DNA of 64,000 bases, taken from contig NZ_JACBYV010000001.1 of NCBI RefSeq assembly GCF_013408425.1, positions 4,588,001-4,652,000 of the forward strand, given 5' to 3'. The translations under genes were made by a program, and so were the position numbers. Below, piece after piece: positions 19,203 through 31,516 of this stretch; position 1 is the first letter of the stretch; each line of letters begins with the position of its first letter. The DNA comes from Pseudomonas flavescens. Its GTDB lineage: Bacteria > Pseudomonadota > Gammaproteobacteria > Pseudomonadales > Pseudomonadaceae. Below the pieces are notes generated by a model. It did no database searches. It saw only the letters and a program-made list of their open reading frames with translations, and was not told the origin of the DNA.

Positions 19203-19767
19203 CGTAGGGTGGGCTTCAGCCCACCACATCGAACACCCGCCTCAGGCCAACGGCATCACCCGACCCCACCAGCGCGTACGCTCGACGATCCTCACCGGCA
19301 GCAGGTGGGTGATGTTGCTCACCATCACCTCCGGCTCGTCCAGGCGGAAAACCCCGGAAAGGCGCAGGTCGGCAACGGCGGCATCGCAGACGTAGGGTGG
19401 GCTTCAGCCCACCACATCGAACGCCCGCCTCAGGCCAACGGCATCACCCGTACCCACCAGCGCGTACGCTCCACGATCCTTACCGGCAGCAGGTGGGTGA
19501 TGTTGCTCACCATCACCTCCGGCTCATCCAGGCGGAAAACCCCGGAAAGGCGCAGGTCGGCAACGGCGGCATCGCAGACGTAGGGTGGGCTTCAGCCCAC
19601 CACATCGAACGCCCGCCTCAGGCCAACGGCATCACCCGTACCCACCAGCGCGTACGCTCGACGATCCTCACCGGCAGCAGGTGGGTGATGTTGCTCACCA
19701 TCACCTCCGGCTCGTCCAGGCGGAAAACCCCGGAAAGGCGCAGGTCGGCAACGGCGGCATCGCAGCC
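19203..19767. repeat. 188-bp tandem triplication containing the 3' end of fecR
   Basis: Three head-to-tail units begin with the palindrome GTAGGGTGGGCTTCAGCC at 19204, 19392 and 19580, so the period is 188 bp. Each unit holds about 39 bases of palindrome/intergenic DNA and about 149 bases copying the last part of fecR. Copies differ at about three positions each. Only the third unit joins the complete fecR gene; divergence starts after GCATCGCAG. Units 1 and 2 are orphan fragments between fecR and the receptor promoter. Confidence 0.9.
19242..19579 (-). pseudogene. Two orphan fecR 3'-end fragments
   Basis: Two headless copies of the fecR C-terminal coding sequence (fragments with stops at 19242 and 19430) lie in the tandem repeat. 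Because 188 is not a multiple of three, they are not in frame with fecR. They should not make protein. Confidence 0.75.
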
Positions 19768-20547
19768 CAGCCAGCCCTTGCGATAACGCCCTGCTTCGGC
19801 CAGGAAGTCGGTCAGGCGAATGTCGCTGACCACCAGCAGGCCACGTGCCCAGGCGAAAGGATCGATAGGCCCCTTGCCGAGGGTGGTCGTGCCGACTGCC
19901 GACACACCGATCCCCTCGCCGCCCCGTAGCCGCAATTGGCCGGCTGCAGTGGACACCAGCGCTTCGCCACGCTGAACGCGGATCTCGCTGTAATCGTCAT
20001 GCTCGCGCAGCAGCACGCTGGCGTTGCGGCCCTGGCAGGTGGCGAAACGGCAGCGTGCCTGCCACTGCGCGCCCTCCACCAGCGCCTCACCAGCACGCAG
20101 GATCACCTGATGCCCCTCGACATCCAGGGCGCTGCCGGTGTTGAGCATCACCTCGGCAGCCGCATCCAGGCTGATGCGGCGGCGCTCACCCGTCGCAGTG
20201 GCGAAGTCGGCCCGCCAGGTGGGCGAGGTCTGCGTCACCACCAGCGTGGTGCCGCCCGCCACGAGGCCGAAACCGAGCAACTTCAGTGTGCGTCGCCGGC
20301 CCAGATCGGCTTCGGCGCGGCGCAACACGGGGATGGTTTGTGCGGCATCCGGCAACTGACTGGCCTGGAAAAGACCACCCATCTGCTGCAGGCGCTGCCA
20401 GGCCAGTCGATGACGCGCATCGCGCTCCAGCCAGTCCTGTAACTGCTCCGGCACATGGGCACCGGCGCTATCGTCGCGCAGACGCATCTGCCACTCGATG
20501 GCCGCGCAAACGATGGCCTCCGGCAAACGCTCCGCGGCTGCACTCAC
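19618..20547 (-). CDS. FecR-like anti-sigma factor / surface signalling transducer
   Basis: A 309-residue protein starting with GTG at 20547, overlapping the sigma-factor stop (GTGA). A longer frame to 20739 exists but lies inside the sigma gene. The N-terminal cytoplasmic domain has AIEWQMRLRDD, LQDWLERDARHRLAWQRLQQM. A membrane segment follows at about 88-108 (LLGFGLVAGGTTLVV). The FecR core contains LDAAAEVMLNTGSALDV and GEALVEGAQW, and the C-terminal half ends ITHLLPVRIVERTRWWVRV. It sits in the inner membrane, contacts the receptor STN domain in the periplasm and controls the ECF sigma factor. Its 3' end is duplicated downstream. Confidence 0.9.
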   Translation of the reverse strand: MSAAAERLPEAIVCAAIEWQMRLRDDSAGAHVPEQLQDWLERDARHRLAWQRLQQMGGLFQASQLPDAAQTIPVLRRAEADLGRRRTLKLLGFGLVAGGTTLVVTQTSPTWRADFATATGERRRISLDAAAEVMLNTGSALDVEGHQVILRAGEALVEGAQWQARCRFATCQGRNASVLLREHDDYSEIRVQRGEALVSTAAGQLRLRGGEGIGVSAVGTTTLGKGPIDPFAWARGLLVVSDIRLTDFLAEAGRYRKGWLGCDAAVADLRLSGVFRLDEPEVMVSNITHLLPVRIVERTRWWVRVMPLA

Positions 20548-21062
20548 AGCGCTGCCTCGAAGCAGCCGCGGTAACAGTGCAACAGCGCACTCGCCACATG
20601 CCGCTCGACGGTACGGCTGGAAATACCCAGTTGCTCGGCAATCTGCTGATGGGTCAGGCCGCCGAGCTGATAGAGCAGGAAGGCCTCGCGTATGGCTGGC
20701 TTGAGGCCGTCGAGCAAGCAGGCGATTCGCTCCAGGCACTCCAGCGCCTCGTGGCGTACGTCCGGCGACGGGTGACTGGCTTCGGGCAACTGTGCCAATG
20801 CGTCGAGGTAGGCACGCTCCAGCGCGTCACGGCGCCAGTGATCGATCACCAGGCCGCGGGCGATACGAACCAGCAAGGCACGCGGTGCACGATCGCTGAT
20901 CGGCTTGTTACGCATCAGCAGCCGCACGAAGGTGTCCTGAGCCAGATCCGCCGCCTGCTGCGAACAGCCGAGCGAACGCCGCAGCCAGCCATTCAGCCAG
21001 CCGTGGTGCGTGCCGTAGAGCACATCGAGAGGAACGATGGAATCCGTTTCAGGTAGCGACAT
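20544..21062 (-). CDS. FecI-like ECF sigma factor
   Basis: A 172-residue iron-starvation sigma factor. Sigma-2 region: AADLAQDTFVRLLMRN and ALLVRIARGLVIDHWRR. Sigma-4 region: LKPAIREAFLLYQLGGLTHQQIAEQLGISSRTVERHV (landmark), a helix-turn-helix that reads the -35 element. It is upstream of, and coupled to, the FecR gene, and the TonB receptor is its likely target. Genes of this type are normally Fur-repressed. Confidence 0.92.
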   Translation of the reverse strand: MSLPETDSIVPLDVLYGTHHGWLNGWLRRSLGCSQQAADLAQDTFVRLLMRNKPISDRAPRALLVRIARGLVIDHWRRDALERAYLDALAQLPEASHPSPDVRHEALECLERIACLLDGLKPAIREAFLLYQLGGLTHQQIAEQLGISSRTVERHVASALLHCYRGCFEAAL

Positions 21063-21115
21063 GGACGCCCTCCGAGGCCGACAAGCGCGAAGAACAGCGT
21101 GGATAAGCTGGCGAC

Positions 21116-21132
21116 CGCGAACATTATTCGCG
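21116..21132. promoter_or_regulatory. Palindrome upstream of the ECF sigma gene (possible Fur site)
   Basis: CGCGAA-CATTA-TTCGCG is an inverted repeat with a 5-base spacer, about 55 bases upstream of the sigma-factor start. Its AT-rich centre and place suggest an iron-control operator, but its match to the Fur consensus is poor. Confidence 0.35.
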
Positions 21133-21230
21133 AATCGTTCTTATTACAACCACTGACGTGGTTCAGCCGACGGGCAGGGTCGATAAATGGCATCACCTGC
21201 ACCCTGTGATGACAGAAATGCAAGTGCCGA

Positions 21231-21258
21231 TATATGATTCATATATATTTCGTATATC
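21231..21258. promoter_or_regulatory. Palindromic operator of the ParD-like/MetAP operon
   Basis: A perfect 15-bp palindrome TATATGATTCATATA (21231-21245) is followed by a partial copy TATTTCGTATATC. GATATATG and CGTATATC at the ends form a wider inverted repeat. It lies just upstream of AGGAG (21259-21263) and the ATG at 21269. Ribbon-helix-helix proteins such as the downstream ParD-like product typically bind such sites to repress their own operon. Confidence 0.55.
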
Positions 21259-21268
21259 AGGAGCTACC

Positions 21269-21481
21269 ATGGGCATCGTCAATATCGAAGATGAACTGCA
21301 CGACCAGATTCGCAAGGCCAGCAGCGTGTCGTGTCGCTCGATCAACGCCCAGGCCAGCTTCTGGATCCGCATCGGCATGCTGTGCGAGATGAACCCGAAC
21401 CTGAGCTTCAACGAGGTGATCGCCGAGGAAATGCGCGCTGCCGGTGTAGTCCCCCCGCGCCGTGTAGAGGCAGCGGTATGA
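21269..21481 (+). CDS. ParD-like small regulator/antitoxin-like protein
   Basis: A 70-residue protein (GIVNIEDELHDQIRKASS, SCRSINAQASFWIRIG, NPNLSFNEVIAEEM). It resembles the ParD-like family, with a ribbon-helix-helix N-terminus: a short beta strand (GIVNIEDEL) and two helices with SINAQASFW. AGGAG lies six bases upstream of the ATG. Its stop codon overlaps the start of the aminopeptidase (ATGA), so both are made from one message. By position it looks like the antitoxin half of a pair, but the partner is an enzyme, not a ParE toxin. Its role is inferred: autoregulation, and perhaps control of the aminopeptidase. Confidence 0.75.
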   Translation: MGIVNIEDELHDQIRKASSVSCRSINAQASFWIRIGMLCEMNPNLSFNEVIAEEMRAAGVVPPRRVEAAV

Positions 21482-22245
21482 TCAAGAAGCCGGAAGAGAT
21501 CGCCCTGATGGCGGAATCCGGCAGGCTGCTGGCATCGGTATTCAGCCATCTCGATGGGCTCAGCCTGCAGGGCATGTCGACCCTGCAGGTCAACGACCTT
21601 GTGGATAACTTTATCGTCCAGCAGCTCCAGGCCCGCCCTGCCAGCAAGGGGCAGTACGGTTATGCCTATGCGCTGAATGCCTCCCGCAACGAGGTGGTGT
21701 GCCACGGCGTGCCCAGCGCCGGCGAGATTTTGCAAAGCGGTGACCTGGTGAACTTCGACATCACCCTGGAGAAGAACGGCTACATCGCCGACTCCAGCAA
21801 GACCTACCTGATTGGCGAGGTTTCTCCACAGGCCCGGCAACTCGCCGCAGTGACCTATGAGGCGATGTGGAAAGGCATCGGAGCCGTGCGCCCCGGCGGC
21901 CGCCTGGGCGATATCGGTCACGCCATAGAAAAGCACGCCCGGGCCCACGGCTACTCGGTGGTTCGCGAGTATTGCGGCCACGGTATCGGCAAGGAAATGC
22001 ATGAGGCACCGGAAGTGCTGCATTGGGGCAAGGCGAAGACTGGGCTGACGCTTCGCGAAGGAATGACCTTTACCATCGAGCCGATGATCAATCAGGGCCA
22101 GCCTGGCGTACGCACCCTGCGTGACGGCTGGACGGTGGTAACCCGTGACGGCGCCCTGTCGGCGCAGTTCGAACACACGGTGGCGGTCACTAGAGATGGT
22201 GTACAGGTGCTCACGCTAAGGCCAGACGAGACGCCGCAACACTGA
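21478..22245 (+). CDS. map: Type I methionine aminopeptidase
   Basis: A 255-residue enzyme that removes the initiator methionine from new proteins. All five metal ligands are in place: Asp94 and Asp105 (NFDITL, YIADSSK), His168 (YCGHGIG), Glu201 (FTIEPM) and Glu232 (QFEHTV). These equal E. coli D97, D108, H171, E204 and E235 with a constant offset of three. The gene does not lie next to rpsB/tsf, where the housekeeping map is usually found, so it is probably a second copy. It is coupled to the ParD-like gene. It should be catalytically active. Confidence 0.92.
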   Translation: MIKKPEEIALMAESGRLLASVFSHLDGLSLQGMSTLQVNDLVDNFIVQQLQARPASKGQYGYAYALNASRNEVVCHGVPSAGEILQSGDLVNFDITLEKNGYIADSSKTYLIGEVSPQARQLAAVTYEAMWKGIGAVRPGGRLGDIGHAIEKHARAHGYSVVREYCGHGIGKEMHEAPEVLHWGKAKTGLTLREGMTFTIEPMINQGQPGVRTLRDGWTVVTRDGALSAQFEHTVAVTRDGVQVLTLRPDETPQH

Positions 22246-22269
22246 CGCTCGAGCACAGCCCTGCTGTTG

Positions 22270-22923
22270 TTATCCAGCCGTCTCGAGCGTGATCATCACC
22301 CAGGGCAGCATCAACTGTGTCAGCGGCCCGATGCCCAACGCGAACAACAGGGTGCCTACGCCCAGGACAGTCGAACCGGCGAGCAGGAACCCCACCAGGA
22401 GCACGCTCAATTCTATGGCGGTGCGCATGGAACGCAGCGAGTAGCCGGTGACCCGGTTGAGCCCGGTCATCAGCCCGTCCCGCGGGCCACGACCGAGCTG
22501 GGCACCGATGTAAAGGGCCGAACCCAGCCCGCACAGCAGTACCCCGCCAATGGTGAACAGCAGGCGCCAGACGAACGCGTCCGGTGCAGCCAGTAATCGC
22601 AAGCTGATGTCAGCCACAACGCCAATGACCACTGCGTTGGCAATGGTACCGATGCCAGGTATCTCCCGCAGTGGGATCCACAACAGCAGCACCAGGAACG
22701 AAACACCAACCACGATCCAGCCAAAACTGACAGGCAGCAGTTTGGCCAGGCCGACATGCAGCGAATCCCATGGCGACAGGCCGAGATTGCCGCGAATCAT
22801 CAGCGCCATGGAAATTCCGAAGAAGGTCAGGCCGACCATCAGTTGCACGAGGCGGCGCATCAGCTTGCCTGCGCGCAACTGCTCGATTGGGCCAAGCTGG
22901 GCGAGCGTAGCTCTGTTGCCCAT
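22270..22923 (-). CDS. YczE/YitT-family integral membrane protein
   Basis: A 217-residue membrane protein with about five or six helices. It carries the family marks GNLGLSPWDSLHVGL and LGRGPRDGLMTGLNRVTG, each following a helix. The biochemical role of the family is not established. The start overlaps the glmS stop by one base (TAATG), so it may be translated from the glmS message. Confidence 0.8.
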   Translation of the reverse strand: MGNRATLAQLGPIEQLRAGKLMRRLVQLMVGLTFFGISMALMIRGNLGLSPWDSLHVGLAKLLPVSFGWIVVGVSFLVLLLWIPLREIPGIGTIANAVVIGVVADISLRLLAAPDAFVWRLLFTIGGVLLCGLGSALYIGAQLGRGPRDGLMTGLNRVTGYSLRSMRTAIELSVLLVGFLLAGSTVLGVGTLLFALGIGPLTQLMLPWVMITLETAG

Positions 22924-24761
22924 TACTCCACCGTTACGCTTTTGGCCAAGTTACGCGGCTGGTCGACGTCGGTGCCGCGCAGCACGGCCACGTGGTAGGA
23001 CAGCAACTGCAGCGGCAGGGTGTAGAGGATCGGCGCCAGGGCGTCGTGGATGTGCGGCATGTTCACCACGTGGGTGCCCTCGCCGTTGCTCATGCCGGCC
23101 TGCTCGTCGGCGAACACCAGCAGCTCGCCGCCACGGGCGCGTACCACCTGCAGGTTGGACTTGAGCTTGTCGAGCAGCTCGTTGTTCGGTGCAACGGTGA
23201 CCACCGGCATGTCCGCATCCACCAGGGCCAGGGGGCCGTGTTTCAGCTCACCGGCCGGGTAGGCTTCGGCGTGGATGTAGGAGATCTCCTTGAGTTTGAG
23301 CGCGCCCTCCATCGCCACCGGGTACTGAGCGCCGCGCCCCAGGAACAGGGTGTGGTGCTTCTCGGCGAACAGCTCGGAGACCTTCTCGACGATCTTGTCC
23401 ATGGCCAGCGCTTCGTCCAGGCGGGCCGGCAGGCGACGCAGCTCTTCGACGAGTTCGGCAGCCACACCGGCTTGCAGGGAGCCCTTGACCTGGCCGACGG
23501 CCAGGGTCAGCAGCATCAGGCCGACCAGTTGAGTGGTGAAGGCCTTGGTCGAGGCGACGCCGATCTCGGGGCCGGCGTGGGTCAGCAGGGTCAGGTCGGA
23601 TTCACGCACCAGCGAGCTGATGCCGACGTTGCAGATGGCCAGGCTGGCCAGGTAGCCGCCATCGGCCTTGGCGTTGCGCAGGGCGGCCAGGGTGTCGGCC
23701 GTCTCGCCGGACTGGGAGATGCTGACGAACAGGGTGTCCGGCTGCACCGCCACGCGGCGATAACGGAACTCGCTGGCCACTTCGACCTGGCAGGGAATGC
23801 CCGCCAGCCCTTCGAGCCAGTAACGGGCGACCATGCCGGCATGGTAGCTGGTGCCGCAGGCGACGATCTGCACGTTGCGCACCTTGGCGAACAGTTCGGC
23901 AGCCTGAGGGCCGAAAGCCTGCACCAGTACATGATCGCTGCCCAGACGGCCTTCCAGCGTACGCTGCACGACGGTGGGCTGTTCGTGGATTTCCTTGAGC
24001 ATGAAGTGGCGGAACGCGCCCTTGTCGGCCGCATCGGCGCCTTCGTGGTACTGCACCACTTCACGCTGCACAACAGTGCCGTTGGTGTCCCAGATCTGCA
24101 CGCTGTCGCGCTGGATCTCGGCGATGTCGCCTTCTTCGAGATACATGAAGCGATCAGTGACCTGGCGCAGGGCGAGCTGGTCGGAGGCGAGGAAATTCTC
24201 ACCCAGGCCCAGGCCAACGACCAGCGGGCTGCCACTGCGCGCGGCGAGCAGACGATCAGGGCGAGCGGCGCTGATCACGGCCAGACCGTAAGCACCCTGG
24301 AGCTGCTTGACCACCGCCTTCAGGGCGTCAGCGAGGTCGCTCTGCGTTTTCAGGGTGTGATCGAGCAAGTGCACGATGACTTCGGTATCGGTATCGGAGC
24401 TGAAGGTATAACCCAGGCCCTGGAGGCGCTCGCGCAGCGGACCGTGGTTTTCGATGATGCCGTTGTGCACGACGGCCAGCTGATCACCGGAGAAATGCGG
24501 GTGGGCATTGTGCTCGGTCGGCACACCGTGGGTAGCCCAGCGGGTGTGGGCGATACCCAGACGGCCCGGCAGCGGCTCGCTGCTCAGCGCGCTTTCCAGT
24601 TCGCTGACCTTGCCAACGCGACGACGACGCTGCAAGGCGCCCAGATCATCGACCAGTGCCACACCGGCGCTGTCGTAGCCACGGTACTCGAGGCGCTTGA
24701 GGCCCTCGACCAGCACAGCGGTGATGTTACGTTCGGCGATGGCGCCTACGATGCCACACAT
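22923..24761 (-). CDS. glmS: Glutamine-fructose-6-phosphate aminotransferase
   Basis: A 612-residue enzyme making glucosamine-6-phosphate, the first step to UDP-GlcNAc for peptidoglycan and lipopolysaccharide. MCGIVGAI at the start supplies the N-terminal nucleophile cysteine (Cys2) of the glutaminase domain, followed by [10 protein letters not shown] and [13 protein letters not shown]. Two SIS isomerase domains follow ([53 protein letters not shown] as landmarks). The terminal LAKSVTVE is typical. It is ten bases downstream of the DeoR-type regulator gene. Confidence 0.97.
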   Translation of the reverse strand: MCGIVGAIAERNITAVLVEGLKRLEYRGYDSAGVALVDDLGALQRRRRVGKVSELESALSSEPLPGRLGIAHTRWATHGVPTEHNAHPHFSGDQLAVVHNGIIENHGPLRERLQGLGYTFSSDTDTEVIVHLLDHTLKTQSDLADALKAVVKQLQGAYGLAVISAARPDRLLAARSGSPLVVGLGLGENFLASDQLALRQVTDRFMYLEEGDIAEIQRDSVQIWDTNGTVVQREVVQYHEGADAADKGAFRHFMLKEIHEQPTVVQRTLEGRLGSDHVLVQAFGPQAAELFAKVRNVQIVACGTSYHAGMVARYWLEGLAGIPCQVEVASEFRYRRVAVQPDTLFVSISQSGETADTLAALRNAKADGGYLASLAICNVGISSLVRESDLTLLTHAGPEIGVASTKAFTTQLVGLMLLTLAVGQVKGSLQAGVAAELVEELRRLPARLDEALAMDKIVEKVSELFAEKHHTLFLGRGAQYPVAMEGALKLKEISYIHAEAYPAGELKHGPLALVDADMPVVTVAPNNELLDKLKSNLQVVRARGGELLVFADEQAGMSNGEGTHVVNMPHIHDALAPILYTLPLQLLSYHVAVLRGTDVDQPRNLAKSVTVE

Positions 24762-24771
24762 AGCGTTCTCC

Positions 24772-25545
24772 TCAGGAAGCGTCAGCTACCGCGCAGATCA
24801 ACTGGATCCCGCGGGCCGAGAGTTGTTCACGCGCCTCATCAGCGAGACGCTCGTCGGTAATCAGGGTGTGCACGCTGCTCCAGGGCAGCTCGAGGTTGGG
24901 GATGCGGCGGCCGATCTTGTCGCTCTCGACCATCACGATCACTTCACGGGCCACCTCGGCCATCACCCGTGAAAGACCCAGCAGTTCGTTGAAGGTGGTG
25001 GTACCGCGCTGCAGATCGATGCCGTCGGCACCGATGAACAACTGGTCGAAATCATAGGAGCGCAGCACCTGCTCGGCGACCTGCCCCTGGAAGGAGTCCG
25101 AGTGCGGATCCCAGGTTCCGCCGGTCATCAACAGCACCGGCTCGTGCTCGATGTCGCTCAGGGCGTTGGCCACGCTCAGTGAATTGGTCATGACCACCAG
25201 GCCGGGCTTGTGGCCCAGTTCGGGAATCATCGCCGCCGTGGTGGTACCGCTGTCGATGATGATCCGCGCATGCTCGCGAATCCGCGCCACGCCGGCACGG
25301 GCGATGGCCTGCTTGTAGCGGGAAACCGGCTGACTGCTCTCGACGATCAGTTCCTGGGGCAACGGCACGGCACCGCCATAGCGGCGTAGCAGCAGGCCGT
25401 TGGTTTCCAGAGCGGCGAGGTCCTTGCGGATGGTCACTTCGGACGTCGCGAAACGCTTGGCCAAGGCATCCACGCTCACCTCACCCTGCTCGGCGAGCAA
25501 GGTGAGAATGGTGTGGCGGCGCTGCGGTGTGTTGCGCTTCGACAT
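24772..25545 (-). CDS. glmR: DeoR-family regulator upstream of glmS (GlmR)
   Basis: A 257-residue DeoR/GlpR-type repressor. The N-terminal winged helix has [20 protein letters not shown] and [16 protein letters not shown], with RRYGGAV closing it. The sensor domain has [27 protein letters not shown] and GADGID, typical of sugar-phosphate sensing. The same gene lies between glmU and glmS in P. aeruginosa, where it is named glmR. It probably tunes amino-sugar synthesis in response to a sugar phosphate. This is inferred from family and context. Confidence 0.88.
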   Translation of the reverse strand: MSKRNTPQRRHTILTLLAEQGEVSVDALAKRFATSEVTIRKDLAALETNGLLLRRYGGAVPLPQELIVESSQPVSRYKQAIARAGVARIREHARIIIDSGTTTAAMIPELGHKPGLVVMTNSLSVANALSDIEHEPVLLMTGGTWDPHSDSFQGQVAEQVLRSYDFDQLFIGADGIDLQRGTTTFNELLGLSRVMAEVAREVIVMVESDKIGRRIPNLELPWSSVHTLITDERLADEAREQLSARGIQLICAVADAS

Positions 25546-25552
25546 GCTTAAG

Positions 25553-25580
25553 TTTCGATTCGAAAGATAATGGAGCGAAT
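25553..25580. promoter_or_regulatory. Candidate GlmR operator
   Basis: TTTCGA-T-TCGAAA (25553-25565) is an inverted repeat, followed by a GATTCG/CGAATC pair. It lies immediately upstream of the regulator's start. DeoR-family proteins often bind TTCG/CGAA-type repeats, so autoregulation is possible. Confidence 0.4.
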
Positions 25581-25619
25581 CAAAACCTAACGAAGCTTCT
25601 CTGTCAAGACGCTCAAGCC

Positions 25620-25674
25620 CTGTGGATAAGCTGACTCGTCCCGGACTGCAGCCGGAAGATCAAGTTATCCACAG
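25620..25674. other. Inverted pair of DnaA boxes between glmU and glmR
   Basis: CTGTGGATAA (25620-25629) and TTATCCACAG (25665-25674) are exact, opposed DnaA-box-like sites with a 35-base spacer. They could bind DnaA or form a loose hairpin at the end of glmU. Confidence 0.5.
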
Positions 25675-25681
25675 ATGGAGC

Positions 25682-27046
25682 TTACTTCTGCTTTTTGGTC
25701 GGGCGCTGCCAGCCTTCGATATTGCGCTGGCGGCCACGGGCCACGGCCAGGTTCCTGGGGGGCACGTCGTTGGTAATGGTCGAGCCGGCAGCGGTGTTGG
25801 AGCCATCACCGATATCCACAGGTGCAATCAACGCGTTGTTGGAGCCGATGAATACATCCTCTCCGATCACCGTCTGATGCTTGTTGGCGCCGTCATAGTT
25901 GACGGTGATGGTGCCAGCGCCAATGTTGGTGCGCGCACCAATGACCGTGTCACCCAGGTACGTCAGGTGACCCGCCTTCACGCCCTCCCCCAGCACGGCA
26001 TTCTTCAGTTCCACGAAGTTACCCACATGGGCCTTGGCACCCAGCACGCTGCCCGGGCGCAGACGGGCGAACGGGCCGCAATCGGCACCCTCACCCACTT
26101 CGGCACCTTCCAGATGGCTGTTGGCCTTGACGATGGCGCCCTTGCGCAGGGCGCTGTCCTTGATCACGCAATTGGGGCCGATCTGCACGTCGTCTTCGAT
26201 GACTACCCGGCCTTCGAGGATCACGTTGATGTCGATGGTCACATCGCGGCCCACGGTGACATCGCCGCGCACATCGAAACGATGCGGGTCACGCAGGGTG
26301 ACGCCCTGCGCCATCAGGCGGCGGGCGATGCGCTGCTGGTAATGACACTCCAGCTGCGAGAGCTGGATGCGGTCGTTGGCACCGAGCACTTCCATCTCGT
26401 CGGCGGCCCGTTCGGTGGCCACCACCAGGCCGTCGGCCACTGCCATGGCGATCACATCGGTCAGGTAGTACTCGCCCTGGGCATTGCTGTTCGACAGCCG
26501 CCCCAGCCAGTCGGCCAGGCGCTTGCCCGGCACCGCGAGAATGCCGGTATTGCCTTCACGGATCTGCCGCTGCGCTGCGCTGGCATCCTTGTGCTCGACG
26601 ATGGCCTGCACCACGCCCTGATCGTCCCGCACGATGCGGCCGTAGCCGGTCGGATCGGCGAGCTCGACGGTGAGCAGGCCAAGCTGGTCGTCATTGACCA
26701 GAGCCAGCAGGCGCTGCAGGGTCGCGGTCTCGATCAGCGGCACGTCACCGTAGAGGATCAATACGGTATCGGCACTGAGCTGCGGCAGCGCCTGAGCCAC
26801 GGCGTGGCCGGTACCGAGCTGCTCGGCCTGGATGACGAAATTCAGGTCGTCCGCTGCCAGCCGCTCACGCACCTTCTCGGCGCCATGCCCGATCACCACC
26901 TGAATGCTCTGTGGCTGCAGGCTGCGGGCGGTGTCGACGACGTGGGCGAGCATGGGCTTGTGGGCCACCGGGTGCAGGACCTTGGGCAGAGCGGAGCGCA
27001 TGCGGGTGCCTTGGCCGGCGGCGAGGATGACGATATCGAGGGACAT
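25682..27046 (-). CDS. glmU: Bifunctional UDP-N-acetylglucosamine synthesis enzyme
   Basis: A 454-residue cytoplasmic enzyme that acetylates glucosamine-1-phosphate and then transfers uridylyl from UTP. The N-terminal uridyltransferase has [20 protein letters not shown] and later YGDVPL. The C-terminal half is a left-handed beta-helix of hexapeptide repeats ending [26 protein letters not shown] and [19 protein letters not shown] residues. Length is typical (about 455). It works in the same pathway as glmS, two genes away, and follows the ATP synthase genes after a terminator. Confidence 0.97.
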   Translation of the reverse strand: MSLDIVILAAGQGTRMRSALPKVLHPVAHKPMLAHVVDTARSLQPQSIQVVIGHGAEKVRERLAADDLNFVIQAEQLGTGHAVAQALPQLSADTVLILYGDVPLIETATLQRLLALVNDDQLGLLTVELADPTGYGRIVRDDQGVVQAIVEHKDASAAQRQIREGNTGILAVPGKRLADWLGRLSNSNAQGEYYLTDVIAMAVADGLVVATERAADEMEVLGANDRIQLSQLECHYQQRIARRLMAQGVTLRDPHRFDVRGDVTVGRDVTIDINVILEGRVVIEDDVQIGPNCVIKDSALRKGAIVKANSHLEGAEVGEGADCGPFARLRPGSVLGAKAHVGNFVELKNAVLGEGVKAGHLTYLGDTVIGARTNIGAGTITVNYDGANKHQTVIGEDVFIGSNNALIAPVDIGDGSNTAAGSTITNDVPPRNLAVARGRQRNIEGWQRPTKKQK

Positions 27047-27111
27047 GGCGAGCGGTTCCTTGGCAATCGCAGCCGCACGGGTCGGCTGCGAAACAAAAAC
27101 GATAGAAAAGC

Positions 27112-27137
27112 AAAAGGGTAGCCAAGGCTACCCTTTT
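27112..27137 (-). terminator. Intrinsic terminator of the atp operon
   Basis: AAAAGGGTAGCC-AA-GGCTACCCTTTT is a perfect 12-bp stem between atpC and glmU. On the minus strand it is followed by a T-rich tract, as expected for a rho-independent terminator. Confidence 0.85.
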
Positions 27138-27164
27138 ACCAAGCAACGATGAAGCCCGCAGGTA

Positions 27165-27593
27165 TCAGCTACCGCCGAACTTCTTGCGCAGTTGCTGGAC
27201 GGTGCGCAGCTGGGCTGCGGCCTCGGCCAGACGCGTAGCGGCAGAACCGTAGTCGAACTCGGCACCCTGCTCGCTCAGCGCTTTCTCGGCAGCCTTGACG
27301 GCTTCCTGAGCAGAGGCTTCGTCCAGGTCGGCAGCACGTTGCACGGTATCGGCAAGTACCTTGACCATGCTCGGCTGCACTTCGAGGAAGCCACCGGAGA
27401 TGTAGAACACCTCGGTTTCGCCACCCTGCTTGACCAGACGAATCGGGCCCGGCTTGAGGTCGGTGATCAGCGGTGCGTGGCCCGGGGAAATCCCCAGATC
27501 ACCCAGGTTGCCGTGGGCGATCACCATTTCGACCAGACCGGAGAAGATCTCGCCTTCTGCGCTGACGATGTCGCAATGGACTGTCATAGCCAT
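27165..27593 (-). CDS. atpC: ATP synthase epsilon subunit
   Basis: A 142-residue subunit of the F1 central stalk that inhibits ATP hydrolysis. [20 protein letters not shown] is the standard Pseudomonas N-terminus, so I start at 27593 and not at the longer frame to 27629. The N-terminal beta-sandwich ([16 protein letters not shown]) is followed by the two-helix C-terminus ([16 protein letters not shown]). It is the last gene of the atp operon. Confidence 0.96.
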   Translation of the reverse strand: MAMTVHCDIVSAEGEIFSGLVEMVIAHGNLGDLGISPGHAPLITDLKPGPIRLVKQGGETEVFYISGGFLEVQPSMVKVLADTVQRAADLDEASAQEAVKAAEKALSEQGAEFDYGSAATRLAEAAAQLRTVQQLRKKFGGS

Positions 27594-27635
27594 ATCTAGC
27601 CTCACGTAAGCGCCCGTTGCCGGGCGCACGGGTGA

Positions 27636-29039
<1,404 letters not shown>

Positions 29040-29900
29040 TTAAACCGCGGCAGCGCCGCCGACGATTTCCGAAATTTCCTGGGTGATCGCTGCCTGACGT
29101 GCCTTGTTGTAAACCAACTGCAGGTCTTTGATGATGTCGCCAGCGTTGTCGGTGGCATTCTTCATCGCAATCATCCGCGCGGCCTGTTCGGCTGCGTTGT
29201 TCTCGACCACTGCCTGATACACCTGCGACTCCACGTAGCGCACCATCAGCCCGTCAAGCAGTTGCTTGGCGTCGGGTTCGTACAGGTAGTCCCAGTGGTG
29301 CTTCAGTTCCTGATCCGGATCGGCCACCAGTGGAATCAACTGCTCCACGGTCGGCTTCTGGGTCATGGTATTGATGAACTTGTTGGAAACCACGGACAAA
29401 CGGTCGATGCGCCCTTCCAGGTAAGCATCGAGCATCACCTTGACGCTGCCGATCAGATCATTGATCGACGGCTCTTCGCCGAGGTGGCTGATCGCAGCGA
29501 CGACGTTGCCACCAAAGTTGCGGAAGAATGCCGCGCCCTTGCTGCCAACCACGCAGAGATCGATCTCCACGCCGCGCTCGCGGTTTGCCGACATGTCCTT
29601 GACCAGGGCCTTGAACAGGTTGGTATTCAAGCCACCGCACAGACCACGGTCCGAACTCACCACCACGTAACCGACGCGCTTTACTTCGCGTTCGATCATG
29701 AAGGGATGACGGTATTCCGGGTTGGCGTTGGCCAAATGACCAATTACCTGGCGGATACGCTCCGCGTAGGGACGGCTAGCTGCCATGCGCTGTTGTGCCT
29801 TGCGCATCTTGCTGACCGCCACCTTTTCCATGGCGCTGGTGATCTTCTGCGTGCTTTTGATGCTCGCAATCTTGCTGCGAATCTCTTTTGCGCCTGCCAT
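29040..29900 (-). CDS. atpG: ATP synthase gamma subunit
   Basis: A 286-residue rotor shaft of F1. It starts [20 protein letters not shown] and ends with the conserved C-terminal helix ([19 protein letters not shown]). [10 protein letters not shown] is the family block. It is in standard operon order between atpA and atpD. Confidence 0.98.
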   Translation of the reverse strand: MAGAKEIRSKIASIKSTQKITSAMEKVAVSKMRKAQQRMAASRPYAERIRQVIGHLANANPEYRHPFMIEREVKRVGYVVVSSDRGLCGGLNTNLFKALVKDMSANRERGVEIDLCVVGSKGAAFFRNFGGNVVAAISHLGEEPSINDLIGSVKVMLDAYLEGRIDRLSVVSNKFINTMTQKPTVEQLIPLVADPDQELKHHWDYLYEPDAKQLLDGLMVRYVESQVYQAVVENNAAEQAARMIAMKNATDNAGDIIKDLQLVYNKARQAAITQEISEIVGGAAAV

Positions 29901-29950
29901 TTCACACCTATCGGGTTAGCAGGCGGGCGCCGTTGGGCGCCCGCTGCGGC

Positions 29951-31495
<1,545 letters not shown>

Positions 31496-31516
31496 AGCTC
31501 TGCTGCCCCTTCAAAC

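Noticed and set aside
19068..19929. Overlapping + strand frames across the tandem repeat
   Set aside because: They translate the 188-bp repeat and palindrome (repeated GFSPPHRTPASGQRHH); no family, and fecR is on the other strand.
22992..24860. 622-codon frame opposite glmS
   Set aside because: It lies antisense to a conserved gene and has no recognisable domain.
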